A DNA stretch of 64,000 nucleotides, from assembly GCF_023499255.1 (NCBI RefSeq), contig NZ_CP092183.1, positions 1,929,501-1,993,500 of the forward strand, read 5' to 3'. Both the position numbers and the translations under genes were made by a program. This document shows, piece after piece, positions 1-9,555 of the stretch; position 1 is the stretch's first letter, and each line of letters opens with the position of its first letter. Below the pieces are notes generated by a model. That model worked only from the letters and a program-made list of their open reading frames with translations. It was not told the DNA's origin and ran no database searches. Source of the stretch: Couchioplanes caeruleus. Its GTDB lineage: Bacteria; Actinomycetota; Actinomycetes; Mycobacteriales; Micromonosporaceae.

Positions 1-190
1 CGCCGCCGGGCTGCGGCGGGTAGGAGCCGTCACCGGGCGGCGGGTAGGAACCCTGACCGGACGGCGGCGGGTAGGAACCCTGACCGGACGGCGGCGGGTA
101 CGAGCCCTGGCCCGGCGGCGGGTACGAGCCGGCACCGGAGGAGGGCGGCGGGTAGCCACCGGCCCCGGAGGACGGCGGCGGGTACGAACC
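1..190 (-). repeat. In-frame 24-30 bp coding repeats (SYPPP units)
   Basis: Seven SYPPP or GYPPP-centred units occur in tandem. Two adjacent 27-bp units, encoding GSYPPPSGQ, are almost identical at DNA level. The repeats keep frame, so copy number can change without breaking the protein. Confidence 0.75.
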
Positions 191-271
191 GGGTGCCGCC
201 GGCGGCTGGTAGCCGCCTCCTGATTCGGGGCCGGGCTGGCCGGGATAGGGCTGGTACGGCGGCTGAGACAT
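1..271 (-). CDS. Pro/Gly/Tyr-rich repeat protein, N-terminal part (runs off left edge)
   Basis: Reading leftward from an ATG at 271, an open frame of 90 codons reaches the window edge. A GGAG-type ribosome site lies just upstream. It starts MSQPPYQPYPGQPGPE and continues as repeats of the type GSYPPPSGQ and GGYPPPSSGA, an uncharged, probably disordered segment. Actinobacteria often carry such a Pro/Gly/Tyr-rich N-terminus in front of a small membrane domain (RDD, DUF4190 and similar families), but that part lies outside the window, so the family cannot be assigned. The reading frame itself is secure because the repeat is in phase with codon usage. No function is claimed. Confidence 0.7.
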   Translation of the reverse strand, partial: MSQPPYQPYPGQPGPESGGGYQPPAAPGSYPPPSSGAGGYPPPSSGAGSYPPPGQGSYPPPSGQGSYPPPSGQGSYPPPGDGSYPPQPGG

Positions 272-376
272 GAGAACTCCAGAGCTAAGAACGTCAGCCG
301 CAGGAGCGTACCCACCTGCGACGACGGCGTGGGTCCCCTATCCGTCAGTTGAACGACACAGTGCTGTCACGAAGAC

Positions 377-405
377 GCCCCCGCGCCAGGGACAGGCGCG
401 GGGGC
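377..405 (-). terminator. Hairpin terminator after fadB
   Basis: An 11-bp perfect inverted repeat (GCCCCCGCGCC and its complement) with a 7-nt loop lies 20 nt beyond the fadB stop codon. There is no T tract, as is usual in high-GC actinobacteria. Confidence 0.6.
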
Positions 406-424
406 ATCGGTTCGGACGGCCGGA

Positions 425-2494
425 TCAGGCGGGCAGACTCGCCAGGCCCCGCGGCAGGAAGCGCTTGCCGGTGACCCGCTCGGAGGTGCCGCTGCGATCC
501 AGGTACGGCGTCACGCCGCCCAGGTGGAACGGCCAGCCGGCGCCCAGGATCATGCACAGGTCGATGTCCTGCGCCTCGGCGACGACGCCCTCGTCCAGCA
601 TCAGCCGGATCTCCTCGGCGAGCGCGTCCAGCGCCTTCTGGCGTACCTCGTCGGCGGTGAGCGGGGCGGAACCGCCCCCGATCAGCGCTTCCACCTCGGG
701 GTTGATCTCGTCGTCGACCATCAGCGGCAGGCCGGCGTCGACGATCTTCTTGAGGTTGGGGCTGTCGCCGAAGCGGTCCGGGAAGGCCTCGTGCAGCGTC
801 TCGCCCACGTGGTACGCGACCGCCGGGCCGACCAGCTGCAGCAGCGCGATCGGGCGCATCGGCAGACCCAGCGGGTCGAGCGCGGTGTCGACCGTGGCCA
901 GCGGCGTGCCGGCGTCGATCGCGGCGAACACCTCGCTCGTGAAGCGGGTGAGCAGGCGGTTCACCACGAACGCCGGGGCGTCCTTGACGAGCACGGAGGA
1001 CTTCTTGAGCTCCTTGCCGACCGCGAAGGCGGTGGCCAGCGTCGCGTCGTCCGTACGGCCGCCCTTGATGATCTCCAGCAGCGGCAGCACGGCGACCGGG
1101 TTGAAGAAGTGGAAGCCGACGACCCGCTCGGGGTGCTCGAGGTCGGCGGCCATCTCGGTCACCGACAGCGACGAGGTGTTGGTGGCGAGCACGGTCTCCG
1201 GCCCGACGATCTTCTCGAGCTCGGCCCAGATCTGCTTCTTGAGGTCGAGGTTCTCGAACACCGCCTCGATCACGAAGTCGGCGTCGGCGAACACGGACTT
1301 GTCGACCGAGCCGCTGACCAGGCCGCGCAGCTTGGCCGCCGTACCCTCGTCCATCCGGCCCCTGCCGACCATCTTGTCGATCTGCCCGCGGACGTAGTCG
1401 ACGCCCTTGTCCACCCGGGCCTGGTCGATGTCGGTGAGCACGACCGGCACCTGCAGGCGCCGCGCGAAGAGCAGCGCCAGCTGGGAGGCCATGAGACCGG
1501 CGCCGACGATGCCGACCTTGGTGACCTTGCGGGCCAGGGACTTGTCGGGTACGCCCACCGGGCGCTTCGCGCGACGCTGGACCAGGTCGAACGCGTACAG
1601 GCTGGCCCGCGACTCGTCGCCCATGATGAGGTCGGCGAGGGCCTGCGTCTCGGCCGCCGTACCGTCCTCGAACGAGGCGTCCTTGGCGAGCGCGAGCAGC
1701 TCGAGGGCCTTGTTGGCCGAGGGAACCGCGCCGTGCAGCTTCTCGTCGAGCTGCTGCTTGGCGAAGAAGAGCACGCCCTCCCACATGTCCTTGTCGACCT
1801 CGGGGCGCTGCACCTCGATCTCGCCCTTGACCACGCCGGCCGCCCACTCCAGCGAGCGCTCCAGGAAGTCGGCCGGCTCGAACAGCACGTCGGCGACCCC
1901 GAGCTCGGCGGCCTGCTTCGGCCGGAGCACCTTCTGGGTGAGCGGGTTCTGCAGGATGACCTGCGCCGCCCCCGGCACGCCGATGAGGTTGGGCAGGAGC
2001 TGGCTGCCGCCCCAGCCGGGCACCAGGCCGATCGCGACCTCGGGCAGACCGAGCGCCGCGGCGCCGCCGGACACCGTGCGGTAGTGGCAGTGCAGCGAGA
2101 CCTCGAGGCCGCCGCCGAGCGCCGCACCGTTGATGAAGGCGAAGGTCGGGATGCTCGAGCTCTTCAGGCGGGCGAAGACCCGGTGGCCGAGCTCGCCGAG
2201 GGCCACCGCCTGGTCCCGCTCGGTGATGAACGGCATGCCGGTGATGTCGGCGCCGACGCAGAAGATGTACGGCTTGCCGGTCAGCGCGATGAATGCCGGC
2301 TCTGCCTCGGTGGCCTTGGTGATCGCCTCGTCCAGCGACCGCAGCCCGGCGGGGCCGAAGCTGTTCGGCTTCTTGTAGTCCAGGCCGTTGTCGAGGGTGA
2401 TCAGCGCGGCAGGCTTCTCCAGCCCGGGCACCTTGACCAGGCGTACGAGCGCCTTCGTCACGACCTCGTTGGGGTACTCGGGCAGAGCCGTCAC
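425..2494 (-). CDS. fadB: Enoyl-CoA hydratase / 3-hydroxyacyl-CoA dehydrogenase (fatty-acid oxidation alpha subunit)
   Basis: A 689-aa bifunctional beta-oxidation enzyme. The N-terminal crotonase domain (about residues 10-250) has the oxyanion and active-site stretch GGGLEVSLHCHYR and LGLPEVAIGLVPGWGG. It is followed by a Rossmann NAD domain starting VGIVGAGLMAS and a C-terminal 3-hydroxyacyl-CoA dehydrogenase domain with the catalytic-His segment HFFNPVAVLPLLEII. The frame is open further upstream to 2677, but that extension is out-of-frame thiolase sequence. GTG at 2494 gives VTALPEYPNEVV and overlaps the thiolase stop as GTGA, so the two are translationally coupled. With the thiolase it forms the FadA/FadB-type multienzyme complex that converts enoyl-CoA to acetyl-CoA. 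Confidence 0.93.
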   Translation of the reverse strand: MTALPEYPNEVVTKALVRLVKVPGLEKPAALITLDNGLDYKKPNSFGPAGLRSLDEAITKATEAEPAFIALTGKPYIFCVGADITGMPFITERDQAVALGELGHRVFARLKSSSIPTFAFINGAALGGGLEVSLHCHYRTVSGGAAALGLPEVAIGLVPGWGGSQLLPNLIGVPGAAQVILQNPLTQKVLRPKQAAELGVADVLFEPADFLERSLEWAAGVVKGEIEVQRPEVDKDMWEGVLFFAKQQLDEKLHGAVPSANKALELLALAKDASFEDGTAAETQALADLIMGDESRASLYAFDLVQRRAKRPVGVPDKSLARKVTKVGIVGAGLMASQLALLFARRLQVPVVLTDIDQARVDKGVDYVRGQIDKMVGRGRMDEGTAAKLRGLVSGSVDKSVFADADFVIEAVFENLDLKKQIWAELEKIVGPETVLATNTSSLSVTEMAADLEHPERVVGFHFFNPVAVLPLLEIIKGGRTDDATLATAFAVGKELKKSSVLVKDAPAFVVNRLLTRFTSEVFAAIDAGTPLATVDTALDPLGLPMRPIALLQLVGPAVAYHVGETLHEAFPDRFGDSPNLKKIVDAGLPLMVDDEINPEVEALIGGGSAPLTADEVRQKALDALAEEIRLMLDEGVVAEAQDIDLCMILGAGWPFHLGGVTPYLDRSGTSERVTGKRFLPRGLASLPA

Positions 2495-3687
2495 TTGTCG
2501 TTCCCTTCCCAGTTCGGGTTCTCCCAGATCACGGTGCCGCCCATGCCGATGCCGATGCACATCGCGGTGAGGCCGTAGCGGACCTCGGGGTGCTCGGCGA
2601 AGTGGCGGGCCAGCTGCGTCATCAGCCGTACGCCGGAGGAGGCCAGCGGGTGGCCGATGGCGATCGCGCCGCCCCACGGGTTCACCCGCGGGTCGTCGTC
2701 GGCGATGCCGAAGTGGTCGAGGAACGCGAGCACCTGCACCGCGAACGCCTCGTTCAGCTCGAACAGGCCGATGTCGTCGATGGTGAGGCCGGCCAGCCGC
2801 AGCGCCCTCTCGGTCGACGGGATCGGGCCATAGCCCATGACCTCCGGCTCGACGCCGACGAAGCCGTACGACACGAGCCGCATCGCGACCGGCAGGCCCA
2901 GCTCACGGGCGGTGTCCTCGCTGGCCAGCAGCGCCGCGGTGGCGCCGTCGTTGAGGCCGGCTGCGTTGCCGGCGGTGACCCGGCCGTGCGGGCGGAACGG
3001 GGTCTTCAGCGTGGCGAGCTTCTCCATCGAGGTCTCGCGGGGCGCCTCGTCGGCCGTGGCCAGGCCCCAGCCCTCCTCGGCGCTGCGGATCGCCACCGGC
3101 ACCATGTCGGGCTGCAGCTTGCCGTTCGCGTACGCCTTCGCGGTCTTCTCCTGCGAGGCCAGGCCGAACGCGTCCGCCCGCTCCTTGGAGATCTGCGGGA
3201 GGCGGTCGTGCAGGTTCTCCGCCGTCGCGCCCATGACCAGCGCGGACGGGTCGACCAGCTTCTCCGCGAGGATGCGCGGGTTGGGGTCCACGCCCTCGCC
3301 CATGGGGTGCCGGCCCATGTGCTCGACACCGCCGGCGATGGCCACGTCGTACGCACCCATGGCGATGCCGCCGGCGACGTTGGTCACCGCGGTCATGGCG
3401 CCGGCGCACATCCGGTCGATCGCGTACCCGGGAACGGTCTTCGGCAGCCCGGCCAGCAGCGCGGCCACCCGCCCGATCGTCAGGCCCTGGTCGCCGATCT
3501 GGGTGGTGGCCGCGATCGCGACCTCGTCCACCCGCTCGGGCGGAAGCTGCGGGTTGCGGCGCATCAACTCACGGATGCACCGGATCACCAGGTCGTCGGC
3601 GCGGGTCTCGGCGTACATGCCGCCGGCCTTGCCGAACGGGGTGCGGACGCCGTCGACGAAGACGACCTCGCGACTTACTCGGGGCAC
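2491..3687 (-). CDS. fadA: Acetyl-CoA acyltransferase (thiolase)
   Basis: A 398-aa thiolase that performs the last thiolytic step of beta-oxidation. The nucleophilic Cys is about residue 94 in DRMCAGAMTAV, the His motif is in GGAIAIGHPLASSG, and the second active-site Cys is in the C-terminal CIGIGMGG. A GTG start at 3687 is preceded by a strong AAGGAGG site about 6 nt away. It is the first gene of the two-gene fadA-fadB operon on the minus strand, and its stop overlaps the fadB start by 4 bp. A dyad suggestive of a TetR-family operator lies about 50 bp upstream. Confidence 0.94.
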   Translation of the reverse strand: MPRVSREVVFVDGVRTPFGKAGGMYAETRADDLVIRCIRELMRRNPQLPPERVDEVAIAATTQIGDQGLTIGRVAALLAGLPKTVPGYAIDRMCAGAMTAVTNVAGGIAMGAYDVAIAGGVEHMGRHPMGEGVDPNPRILAEKLVDPSALVMGATAENLHDRLPQISKERADAFGLASQEKTAKAYANGKLQPDMVPVAIRSAEEGWGLATADEAPRETSMEKLATLKTPFRPHGRVTAGNAAGLNDGATAALLASEDTARELGLPVAMRLVSYGFVGVEPEVMGYGPIPSTERALRLAGLTIDDIGLFELNEAFAVQVLAFLDHFGIADDDPRVNPWGGAIAIGHPLASSGVRLMTQLARHFAEHPEVRYGLTAMCIGIGMGGTVIWENPNWEGNDK

Positions 3688-3734
3688 AACAAGCCTCCTT
3701 GCAGGCGTGAACCCAGGGCTGTGACACGGCAGAT

Positions 3735-3754
3735 GTTACTCGCCGGTAGGTAAC
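3735..3754. promoter_or_regulatory. GTTAC-N10-GTAAC dyad upstream of fadA
   Basis: A 5-bp inverted repeat with 10-bp centre lies between the fadA start and the convergent-side RNase D end. Fatty-acid degradation genes in actinobacteria are commonly controlled by TetR-family proteins at TTAC/GTAA-type dyads. The site is seen; its use as an operator is inference. Confidence 0.35.
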
Positions 3755-3812
3755 CGGACCAGTCGATGTGACAAGTCCCTGGGAACACGGTGCCGCAGGA
3801 GGAACGGCGGTG

Positions 3813-5135
3813 TCAGCCCGTCGCGGCGGCCGGATCGGGCAGCACCTTGGCCAGCTCGTCCGCGAGCAGGCCGACCTGCCAGTTCCGGGCGCCGAACCCG
3901 CGGAGGACGTCGCCGACCGTCTGCGGCGCGACCTCCTCCGGCGGGGACCAGGCCAGCCGCCGGATGAAGTCCGGGCTGATCAGGTTCTCCGGCGGGAGGG
4001 TGTGCGCCTCCGCCGTCGCGATGACCACCTGACGGCAGCGCTGCAGGCGGGCCGCCGCGACCGGGTCGCGTTCCGCCCAGCGGTGCGGCGGGGGCGGCCC
4101 CTCGACCGGCTGGTTGACCGGCAGCTCGTCGTCGGGCAGGGCGCGGGCGGCGTCCAGCGCGTCCAGCCAGACCCGGGCCAGCCGGCGCACCGAGCGGCCG
4201 CCGAAGCCGGGCAGGCCCAGCAGGGCCCGCTCGTCCTTGGGGTCCAGCTCCGCCGCCGCGATGATCGCCGAGTCCGGCAGCACCCGGCCCGGTGCCGAGT
4301 CCCGGCGGGCCGCCACGCCGTCGCGGGCGTACCAGAGGGCGCGGACACGGGACTGGGCGCGGGCGCCGCGGACCCGGTGGATGCCCGAGGTGCGGCGCCA
4401 GGGGTCGGGGCGTACCCGCGGCGGCCGGTCGGCGCTGGCCACGAGGGCGGCGAACTCCTCCGCCGCCCACTCGGCCTTGCCCTGGCTCTCCAGCTCGGCG
4501 GCGAGCAGGTCGCGCAGGTCGGTGAGCAGTTCCACGTCCAGGGCCGCGTACGTCAGCCACGACTCCGGCAGCGGGCGGGTCGACCAGTCCGCGGCCGAGT
4601 GGTGCTTCTCCAGCGAGTACCCGAGCAGCTGCTCGGTCAGCGCGGCGAGGCCCACCCGCTCGAACCCGGCCAGCCGGGCGGCCAGCTCCGTGTCGAACAG
4701 CTTGCGCGGCTTCATGCCGATCTCGGCCAGGCACGCCAGGTCCTGGCTGGCGGCGTGCAGCACCCACTCGGTGTCGGCAAGCGCGGCGTCGAGCGTGCTC
4801 AGGTCGTCCAGCGGCATCGGGTCTATGAGCACCGTGCCGGCGCCCTCCCGGCGCAGCTGCACCAGGTACGCGCGCTGCGTGTAGCGGTAGCCGGAGGCCC
4901 GTTCGGCGTCCACCGCCACCGGACCCGAGCCGGCGGCGAGCCGCTCGACGACCTCGGCGAGCTCCTCGGCGGTCTCGAGGGGGCGTGGCGTGCCGTCGCG
5001 GGGCGCGGTCAGCGGTACGGCGGCGCGGGCAGGCTCGTCGGGACCGCCAGACGTCGGGTCGGGCGGCACGTCGTGCGGTCCGTCGGTTGCGTGGTCCGGC
5101 GCGTCCCGACGGCGCGGAAATGCTTCGTCGGTCAC
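3813..5135 (-). CDS. rnd: Ribonuclease D-type 3'-5' exonuclease with HRDC domain
   Basis: 440 aa from the GTG at 5135 (VTDEAFPRR); an acidic, proline-rich leader of about 65 residues precedes the exonuclease domain. DEDD-family motifs are visible: VAVDAERASGYRY (Exo I), LHAASQDLACL (Exo II) and YAALDVELL (Exo III, Y-x3-D). A C-terminal helical HRDC-like region follows, with NLISPDFIRRLAW and ARNWQVGLLADEL. It would act in RNA 3'-end trimming. A GGAGG lies about 18 nt upstream of the chosen GTG, so the exact start is uncertain. The frame is open to 5240 but without domain content. It is divergent from the protease gene. Confidence 0.88.
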   Translation of the reverse strand: MTDEAFPRRRDAPDHATDGPHDVPPDPTSGGPDEPARAAVPLTAPRDGTPRPLETAEELAEVVERLAAGSGPVAVDAERASGYRYTQRAYLVQLRREGAGTVLIDPMPLDDLSTLDAALADTEWVLHAASQDLACLAEIGMKPRKLFDTELAARLAGFERVGLAALTEQLLGYSLEKHHSAADWSTRPLPESWLTYAALDVELLTDLRDLLAAELESQGKAEWAAEEFAALVASADRPPRVRPDPWRRTSGIHRVRGARAQSRVRALWYARDGVAARRDSAPGRVLPDSAIIAAAELDPKDERALLGLPGFGGRSVRRLARVWLDALDAARALPDDELPVNQPVEGPPPPHRWAERDPVAAARLQRCRQVVIATAEAHTLPPENLISPDFIRRLAWSPPEEVAPQTVGDVLRGFGARNWQVGLLADELAKVLPDPAAATG

Positions 5136-5281
5136 ACCGTAACCGTACGGGGGGACCTCCCCGGGCGTGTGCAGCCGGGTACCGGCGCGTCGAATGCGAT
5201 GCAGTCCGCATCCTCGCCGAACCGTCGGAAAAGGCGCCACGGGACCCGTCCGCGGAGGCGGTTCCGTCCGTACTACCGGCC

Positions 5282-6259
5282 GTGACCACCGCGTTCGACC
5301 CCTTCGGGGCGCCCGGCCCGCGCCGGCTGCCGCAGGATCCGCTGCTCAGCCTGCCCGACCATCCGTCCGGCGAATGGGCCACCGCCCGGACCGCCACGCC
5401 GCCGCCGCGGATAGGGCATCCCCGCCCGGCGCGCCGCGACGCAGGTCCCTATCTGGCCTCGCCGGCCGGGGGAGCGCCGTACCCGGTGGTCGCCGGGCCG
5501 GACGAGGTGCGGCAGCCCCGCAGCCGGCTGGTCCCCGCGTTGCTGGCGGTGGTCCTGCTCGTGGGCGGCGGGTTCATGGCGTGGCGGCTGGACCGCGCCG
5601 ACAGCCGCCTGACCGCGCAGCTCGCCGCGTCGCAGCAGCGGCAGGGCGAGCTGGCCGACCGGGCCGCGCGCCTGGAGAAGCGGCTGGCCGGGGTCTTCGA
5701 CCCCGAAGCCATCTCGTCGTCGGTGCTGCCGAGCGTCTTCCGGGTCCGGGCCGGCAACTTCACGGGTACGGCGTTCGCGGTCGGCGAGGGCGGCGACAAG
5801 CAGGCCAGCCTGCTCACGAACTACCACGTGGTCGAGTCCGTGTGGGAGAACGGCGGCCGCAAGGTGTTCCTGGAGCGCGGCGGGGACGAGGTCTCCGCGA
5901 CGATCGTCAAGGTCAGCAAGGGCAAGGACCTGGCGCTGCTGCGGGCGTCCCGGAAGATCGCCGGGCTGGAGACGGCTCCGGGCACGGTCAAGCCGGGTCA
6001 GCAGGTCGTCGTGGTGGGCGCGCCGCTCGGGCTCGAGGACACCGTCACGACCGGCGTGGTGAGCGCGTACCGGCCCGGCGACGCCGACGGCCCCTCGATC
6101 CAGTTCGACGCGCCGATCAACCCGGGAAACTCGGGCGGTCCCGTGGTGAACGGCGACGACCAGGTCATCGGGCTCGCCACGGCCAAGGCCCGGGACGCCG
6201 AGGGCATCGGTCTCGCCGTACCGATCAAGACCGCCTGTGATGCCTTCGACATTTGCTGA
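5282..6259 (+). CDS. Membrane-anchored trypsin-like serine protease (HtrA/DegP-like, no PDZ)
   Basis: 325 aa from GTG 5282. A cytoplasmic Pro/Arg-rich segment (1-82) is followed by one transmembrane helix (about 83-101), a short coiled coil (104-137) and an extracytoplasmic chymotrypsin-fold domain. The triad is His182 (LLTNYHVVES), Asp216 (KGKDLALLRA) and Ser284 (NPGNSGGPVV). No PDZ domain follows, because the protein ends about 40 residues after the serine. The single TM anchor and the coiled coil suggest an oligomeric surface protease with a quality-control or signalling role. The frame is open to 4985, but the upstream part is the antisense shadow of RNase D. Confidence 0.85.
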   Translation: MTTAFDPFGAPGPRRLPQDPLLSLPDHPSGEWATARTATPPPRIGHPRPARRDAGPYLASPAGGAPYPVVAGPDEVRQPRSRLVPALLAVVLLVGGGFMAWRLDRADSRLTAQLAASQQRQGELADRAARLEKRLAGVFDPEAISSSVLPSVFRVRAGNFTGTAFAVGEGGDKQASLLTNYHVVESVWENGGRKVFLERGGDEVSATIVKVSKGKDLALLRASRKIAGLETAPGTVKPGQQVVVVGAPLGLEDTVTTGVVSAYRPGDADGPSIQFDAPINPGNSGGPVVNGDDQVIGLATAKARDAEGIGLAVPIKTACDAFDIC

Positions 6260-6343
6260 TGGCCTCCGCTCCGCTCCGGCGGGCACTTCGCCCCGGGAAG
6301 GTCGGTGTCGAGGTGCGACTCGCGTTGCGCTCAGCGACTCGCC

Positions 6344-6913
6344 TCAGGTGGCTGACGCGCGCTGGTGGTTGAGGGCGGTGACGCCCGGCGGGGGCAGGCC
6401 CGCGGTGGAGGCGAGCATCGTGCACCAGCCCTGCAGGTGATCGCCGAGGTCGCCGGAGGTCGGCGTCCAGGAGGCGCGGATCTCCAGGTCGGCCGTCGGG
6501 GCCGGGCCGGCCAGCTCGCCGAAGCGGGTCGACGTGGTCTGGGTGATCGTGCCGCCGATCGCGGTGTACGCGGCCCCGTGCTGCTCCAGCCCGTCGGTCA
6601 GCCAGGTCCAGGCCACCGCCGGCAGCAGCGGGTCGCCGGCCAGGTCGGACTCCAGCTCGGCGGTGATCAGCGTGACCAGGCGCAGGTTGCCGCGCCACGC
6701 CTCGTGCCCGTCCGGGTCGTGCAGCAGGATCAACCGGCCGCTGGCCACCTCTTCGCCGTCGCGCAGCACCGTGGCGCTCAGCGCGAAGCCGTACGGGGCG
6801 AGCCGCTGCGGCGCGGCGATCTCCTCCAGCAGGATCTCCTCGCGCGGCGCGGAGGCGCGCAGCCCGGCCACGGCGCGCGTGAACGCCTCGGGTGCAGCGG
6901 ACGTGGGCGCCAT
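6344..6913 (-). CDS. DUF3000 family protein
   Basis: 189 aa from ATG 6913 ([15 protein letters not shown]). It resembles the actinobacterial DUF3000 family, which is often found next to hemE and RNase D genes, as here. The centre contains [30 protein letters not shown] and the end [33 protein letters not shown]. There is no signal peptide or TM segment and no known activity. The start codon has little Shine-Dalgarno sequence, suggesting a leaderless or short leader. It is divergent from hemE across 77 bp. Confidence 0.75.
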   Translation of the reverse strand: MAPTSAAPEAFTRAVAGLRASAPREEILLEEIAAPQRLAPYGFALSATVLRDGEEVASGRLILLHDPDGHEAWRGNLRLVTLITAELESDLAGDPLLPAVAWTWLTDGLEQHGAAYTAIGGTITQTTSTRFGELAGPAPTADLEIRASWTPTSGDLGDHLQGWCTMLASTAGLPPPGVTALNHQRASAT

Positions 6914-6990
6914 GGGAGGCAGCCTATGCCGATCACTGCCTTCCGTCCGTGCGCGGCGCGCCGCAGGCGCCGGTTCACTCACGTGGCACG

Positions 6991-8034
6991 ATGTCGCGGG
7001 TGACCAACTCTCTCGCGGATTCCGCCCTCGTGCGTGCCTGCCGCGGCCTGGACGTGCCGCACACCCCCGTCTGGTTCATGCGCCAGGCCGGCCGGTCCCT
7101 GCCGGAGTACCGCAAGATCCGCGAGGGCGTCGGCATGCTCGAGTCGTGCCGCCGCCCGGACCTGGTCACCGAGATCACCCTGCAGCCGGTGCGCCGCCAC
7201 GGCGTCGACGCGGCGATCCTGTTCAGCGACATCGTGGTGCCGCTCGCGGCCGCCGGGATCGACCTGGACATCGTGGCCGGCACCGGCCCGGTGGTGGCCG
7301 AGCCGATCCGGACGGCCGCCGCCGTCGAGGGCCTGCGCCCGCTGGAGCCCGGCGCGGTGGACTACGTCGCCGAGGCGGTACGCCTGCTCGTGCCCGAGCT
7401 CGGCAGCACCCCGCTGATCGGCTTCGCCGGTGCCCCGTTCACGCTGGCCAGCTACCTGATCGAGGGCGGCCCGTCGCGCACGTACGTGAAGACCAAGGCC
7501 ATGATGTACGGCGACCCCGGCCTGTGGCACTCGCTCTGCTCCCGGCTCGCCGACATCACGTTCACCTTCCTGCGCGTCCAGGTGGACGCCGGGGTCAGCG
7601 CGGTCCAGCTCTTCGACTCGTGGGCGGGCGCGCTGTCCGAGGCGGACTACCGTGAGTACGTTCTGCCGCACTCGGCGAAGGTGCTCACCGGCCTGGCCGG
7701 CGCGGGCGTCCCGCGGATCCACTTCGGCGTCGGCACGTCCGTGCTGCTCCCGGCGATGGGGGAGGCGGGCGCGGACGTCGTGGGGGTGGACTGGCGTACG
7801 CCGCTCGACCGGGCGGCCGCGCTGGTCGGCCCGGACCGGTCCGTGCAGGGCAACCTCGACCCGGCGGTGCTGTTCGCGCCGTGGCCGGTCGTGGAGCGCG
7901 AGGCGCGCCGCGTGCTGCGCGAGGGCCGGGCCGCCCGCGGTCACGTCTTCAACCTCGGCCACGGGGTCATGCCGGAGACCGACCCGGACGTGCTGACCCG
8001 GCTCGTCGAGCTGATCCACACCGTCGGCGCCTGA
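6991..8034 (+). CDS. hemE: Uroporphyrinogen decarboxylase
   Basis: 347 aa, the usual size. It decarboxylates the four acetate side chains of uroporphyrinogen III to give coproporphyrinogen III. Family landmarks are the N-terminal [16 protein letters not shown] and the later [17 protein letters not shown] and [13 protein letters not shown] 9 nt downstream of the ATG (VTNSLADS) is an equally possible start. It opens the haem cluster hemE-cgoX-hemQ. No hemH appears in this window. Confidence 0.95.
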   Translation: MSRVTNSLADSALVRACRGLDVPHTPVWFMRQAGRSLPEYRKIREGVGMLESCRRPDLVTEITLQPVRRHGVDAAILFSDIVVPLAAAGIDLDIVAGTGPVVAEPIRTAAAVEGLRPLEPGAVDYVAEAVRLLVPELGSTPLIGFAGAPFTLASYLIEGGPSRTYVKTKAMMYGDPGLWHSLCSRLADITFTFLRVQVDAGVSAVQLFDSWAGALSEADYREYVLPHSAKVLTGLAGAGVPRIHFGVGTSVLLPAMGEAGADVVGVDWRTPLDRAAALVGPDRSVQGNLDPAVLFAPWPVVEREARRVLREGRAARGHVFNLGHGVMPETDPDVLTRLVELIHTVGA

Positions 8035-8085
8035 GTCCCGCTCGGGACCTTCGGCCCTGGGCGATGATCCACGCCGCCGGGCAGG

Positions 8086-9555
8086 GTGGGTGCCGTGCCG
8101 CTCACATCGGATGACCCCGCTGGCCGGGGAGCGACGGGACCTGACAGTGTGGAAGGCGTGCGGAAGCGGGTGGCGATCGTCGGCGGCGGCATAGCCGGGC
8201 TGGCCGCCGCTGTGCGGATCCGGGACCGGGCCCCGGCCGACACCGAGATCATCGTGTACGAGCAGGCCGGCCGGCTCGGCGGCAAGCTGCGCACCGGCGA
8301 GCTCGCGGGCGCCACGGTCGAGCGCGGCGCCGAGTCGTTCCTCATGAGCGCCCCCGACGGCGACGAGTCCGCGGCGGTGCGTTTCGCGCGGCGGGTGGGG
8401 CTGGGCGGATCGCTCGTGCATCCCGCGCCGATCCCGGCCGCCCTGGCCATCGGCGGCCGGCTGGAGAAGGTGCCCGGCGGCACGCTGCTGGGCGTACCCG
8501 GGGATCTGAGCCTGCTCGGCACGGTCGCGACGCCGGCCGCGGACGCCGACCGCGACGAGGGCCGGCCGCTGCTCGAGCCCGGCGCCGACGTCGCCGTGGG
8601 CGCGCTGGTGCGGTCCCGCTACGGCGACGAGGTCGCCGACCGCCTGGTCGACCCCATGCTGGGCGGGGTGTACGCCGCCCGCGCCGACGAGCTGTCCCTG
8701 GCCACGACGATGCCCGCGCTCGCCCGCACCGCCCGTTCCGAGCACACCCTCGCCGGTGCCGTCCGGGCCGCCCAGGCCGCGTCCGTACGGGTGCCCGGAC
8801 GTCCGATCTTCGCCGCCGTGGCCGGGGGCATGAACAGCCTCGTCTCGGCCGCCGCCACTGCGAGCGGCGCCCGGATCAGCCTCGGCCTGCCGGTGCGCGA
8901 GCTGACCCGCACCGCGCACGGGTGGCGGTTGCTGCTCGGCCCGGTGCCCGCCCCGCAGACCGACGACGTCGACGCGGTGGTGCTCGCGGTGCCGGCCCGT
9001 GCGGCCGCGCGCATGCTGGCCGGGGTGGACCTCTCCGCCGCCGCCGCGGTCGAGGTGCTCGACTACGCGAGCGTCGCGCTCGCCGCGTTCGCGCTGCCGG
9101 CCGGCACGCCGCTGCCCGAGCTGTCCGGGTTCCTCGTGCCGCCCACGGAGGGCACGCTGGTGAAGGCGGCGACGTTCTTCACCAGCAAGTGGCCGCACCT
9201 CAGCACACCCGACGGGCCCGTGATCGTGCGTGCCTCGCTGGGCCGGGCCGGTGAGGAGGAACGGCTGCAGCACGACGACGCCGTCCTGCTCGAGACCGCG
9301 CACGCCGAGCTCGGGCGGCTGCTGGGCACGTCGCTGCCGGCCCCGGTCGCCTCGTGGGTCCAGCGCTGGGGCGGCGGCCTGCCCCAGTACACCCCCGGCC
9401 ACCTCGACCGGGTGGCCCTCGCCCGGGCGGCGCTGAGCGACCGGCCCGGGCTCGCGCTGGCCGGCGCCGCGTACGACGGCGTCGGCATCCCGGCCTGCGT
9501 GGCCAGCGGCGAGAAGGCCGCCGATGACGTCCTGAAATACCTGGAGGAGCGATGA
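8086..9555 (+). CDS. cgoX: Coproporphyrinogen III oxidase, HemY/CgoX type
   Basis: 489 aa from GTG 8086; GTGs at 8095, 8149 and 8158 are alternative starts, the last giving [11 protein letters not shown]. It is an FAD-dependent oxidase with the dinucleotide-binding motif [14 protein letters not shown] near the N-terminus and [11 protein letters not shown] following. Homologues were long called HemG/HemY protoporphyrinogen oxidase. Because hemQ follows immediately (ATGA overlap), the likely substrate is coproporphyrinogen III of the coproporphyrin-dependent branch. That substrate assignment comes from context and known pathway biology, not from residues seen here. Confidence 0.9.
   Translation: MGAVPLTSDDPAGRGATGPDSVEGVRKRVAIVGGGIAGLAAAVRIRDRAPADTEIIVYEQAGRLGGKLRTGELAGATVERGAESFLMSAPDGDESAAVRFARRVGLGGSLVHPAPIPAALAIGGRLEKVPGGTLLGVPGDLSLLGTVATPAADADRDEGRPLLEPGADVAVGALVRSRYGDEVADRLVDPMLGGVYAARADELSLATTMPALARTARSEHTLAGAVRAAQAASVRVPGRPIFAAVAGGMNSLVSAAATASGARISLGLPVRELTRTAHGWRLLLGPVPAPQTDDVDAVVLAVPARAAARMLAGVDLSAAAAVEVLDYASVALAAFALPAGTPLPELSGFLVPPTEGTLVKAATFFTSKWPHLSTPDGPVIVRASLGRAGEEERLQHDDAVLLETAHAELGRLLGTSLPAPVASWVQRWGGGLPQYTPGHLDRVALARAALSDRPGLALAGAAYDGVGIPACVASGEKAADDVLKYLEER

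Noticed and set aside
1..190. CRISPR-like or iteron-like array at the left edge
   Set aside because: The units are contiguous and in frame with codon usage (SYPPP), so they are coding repeats without spacers.
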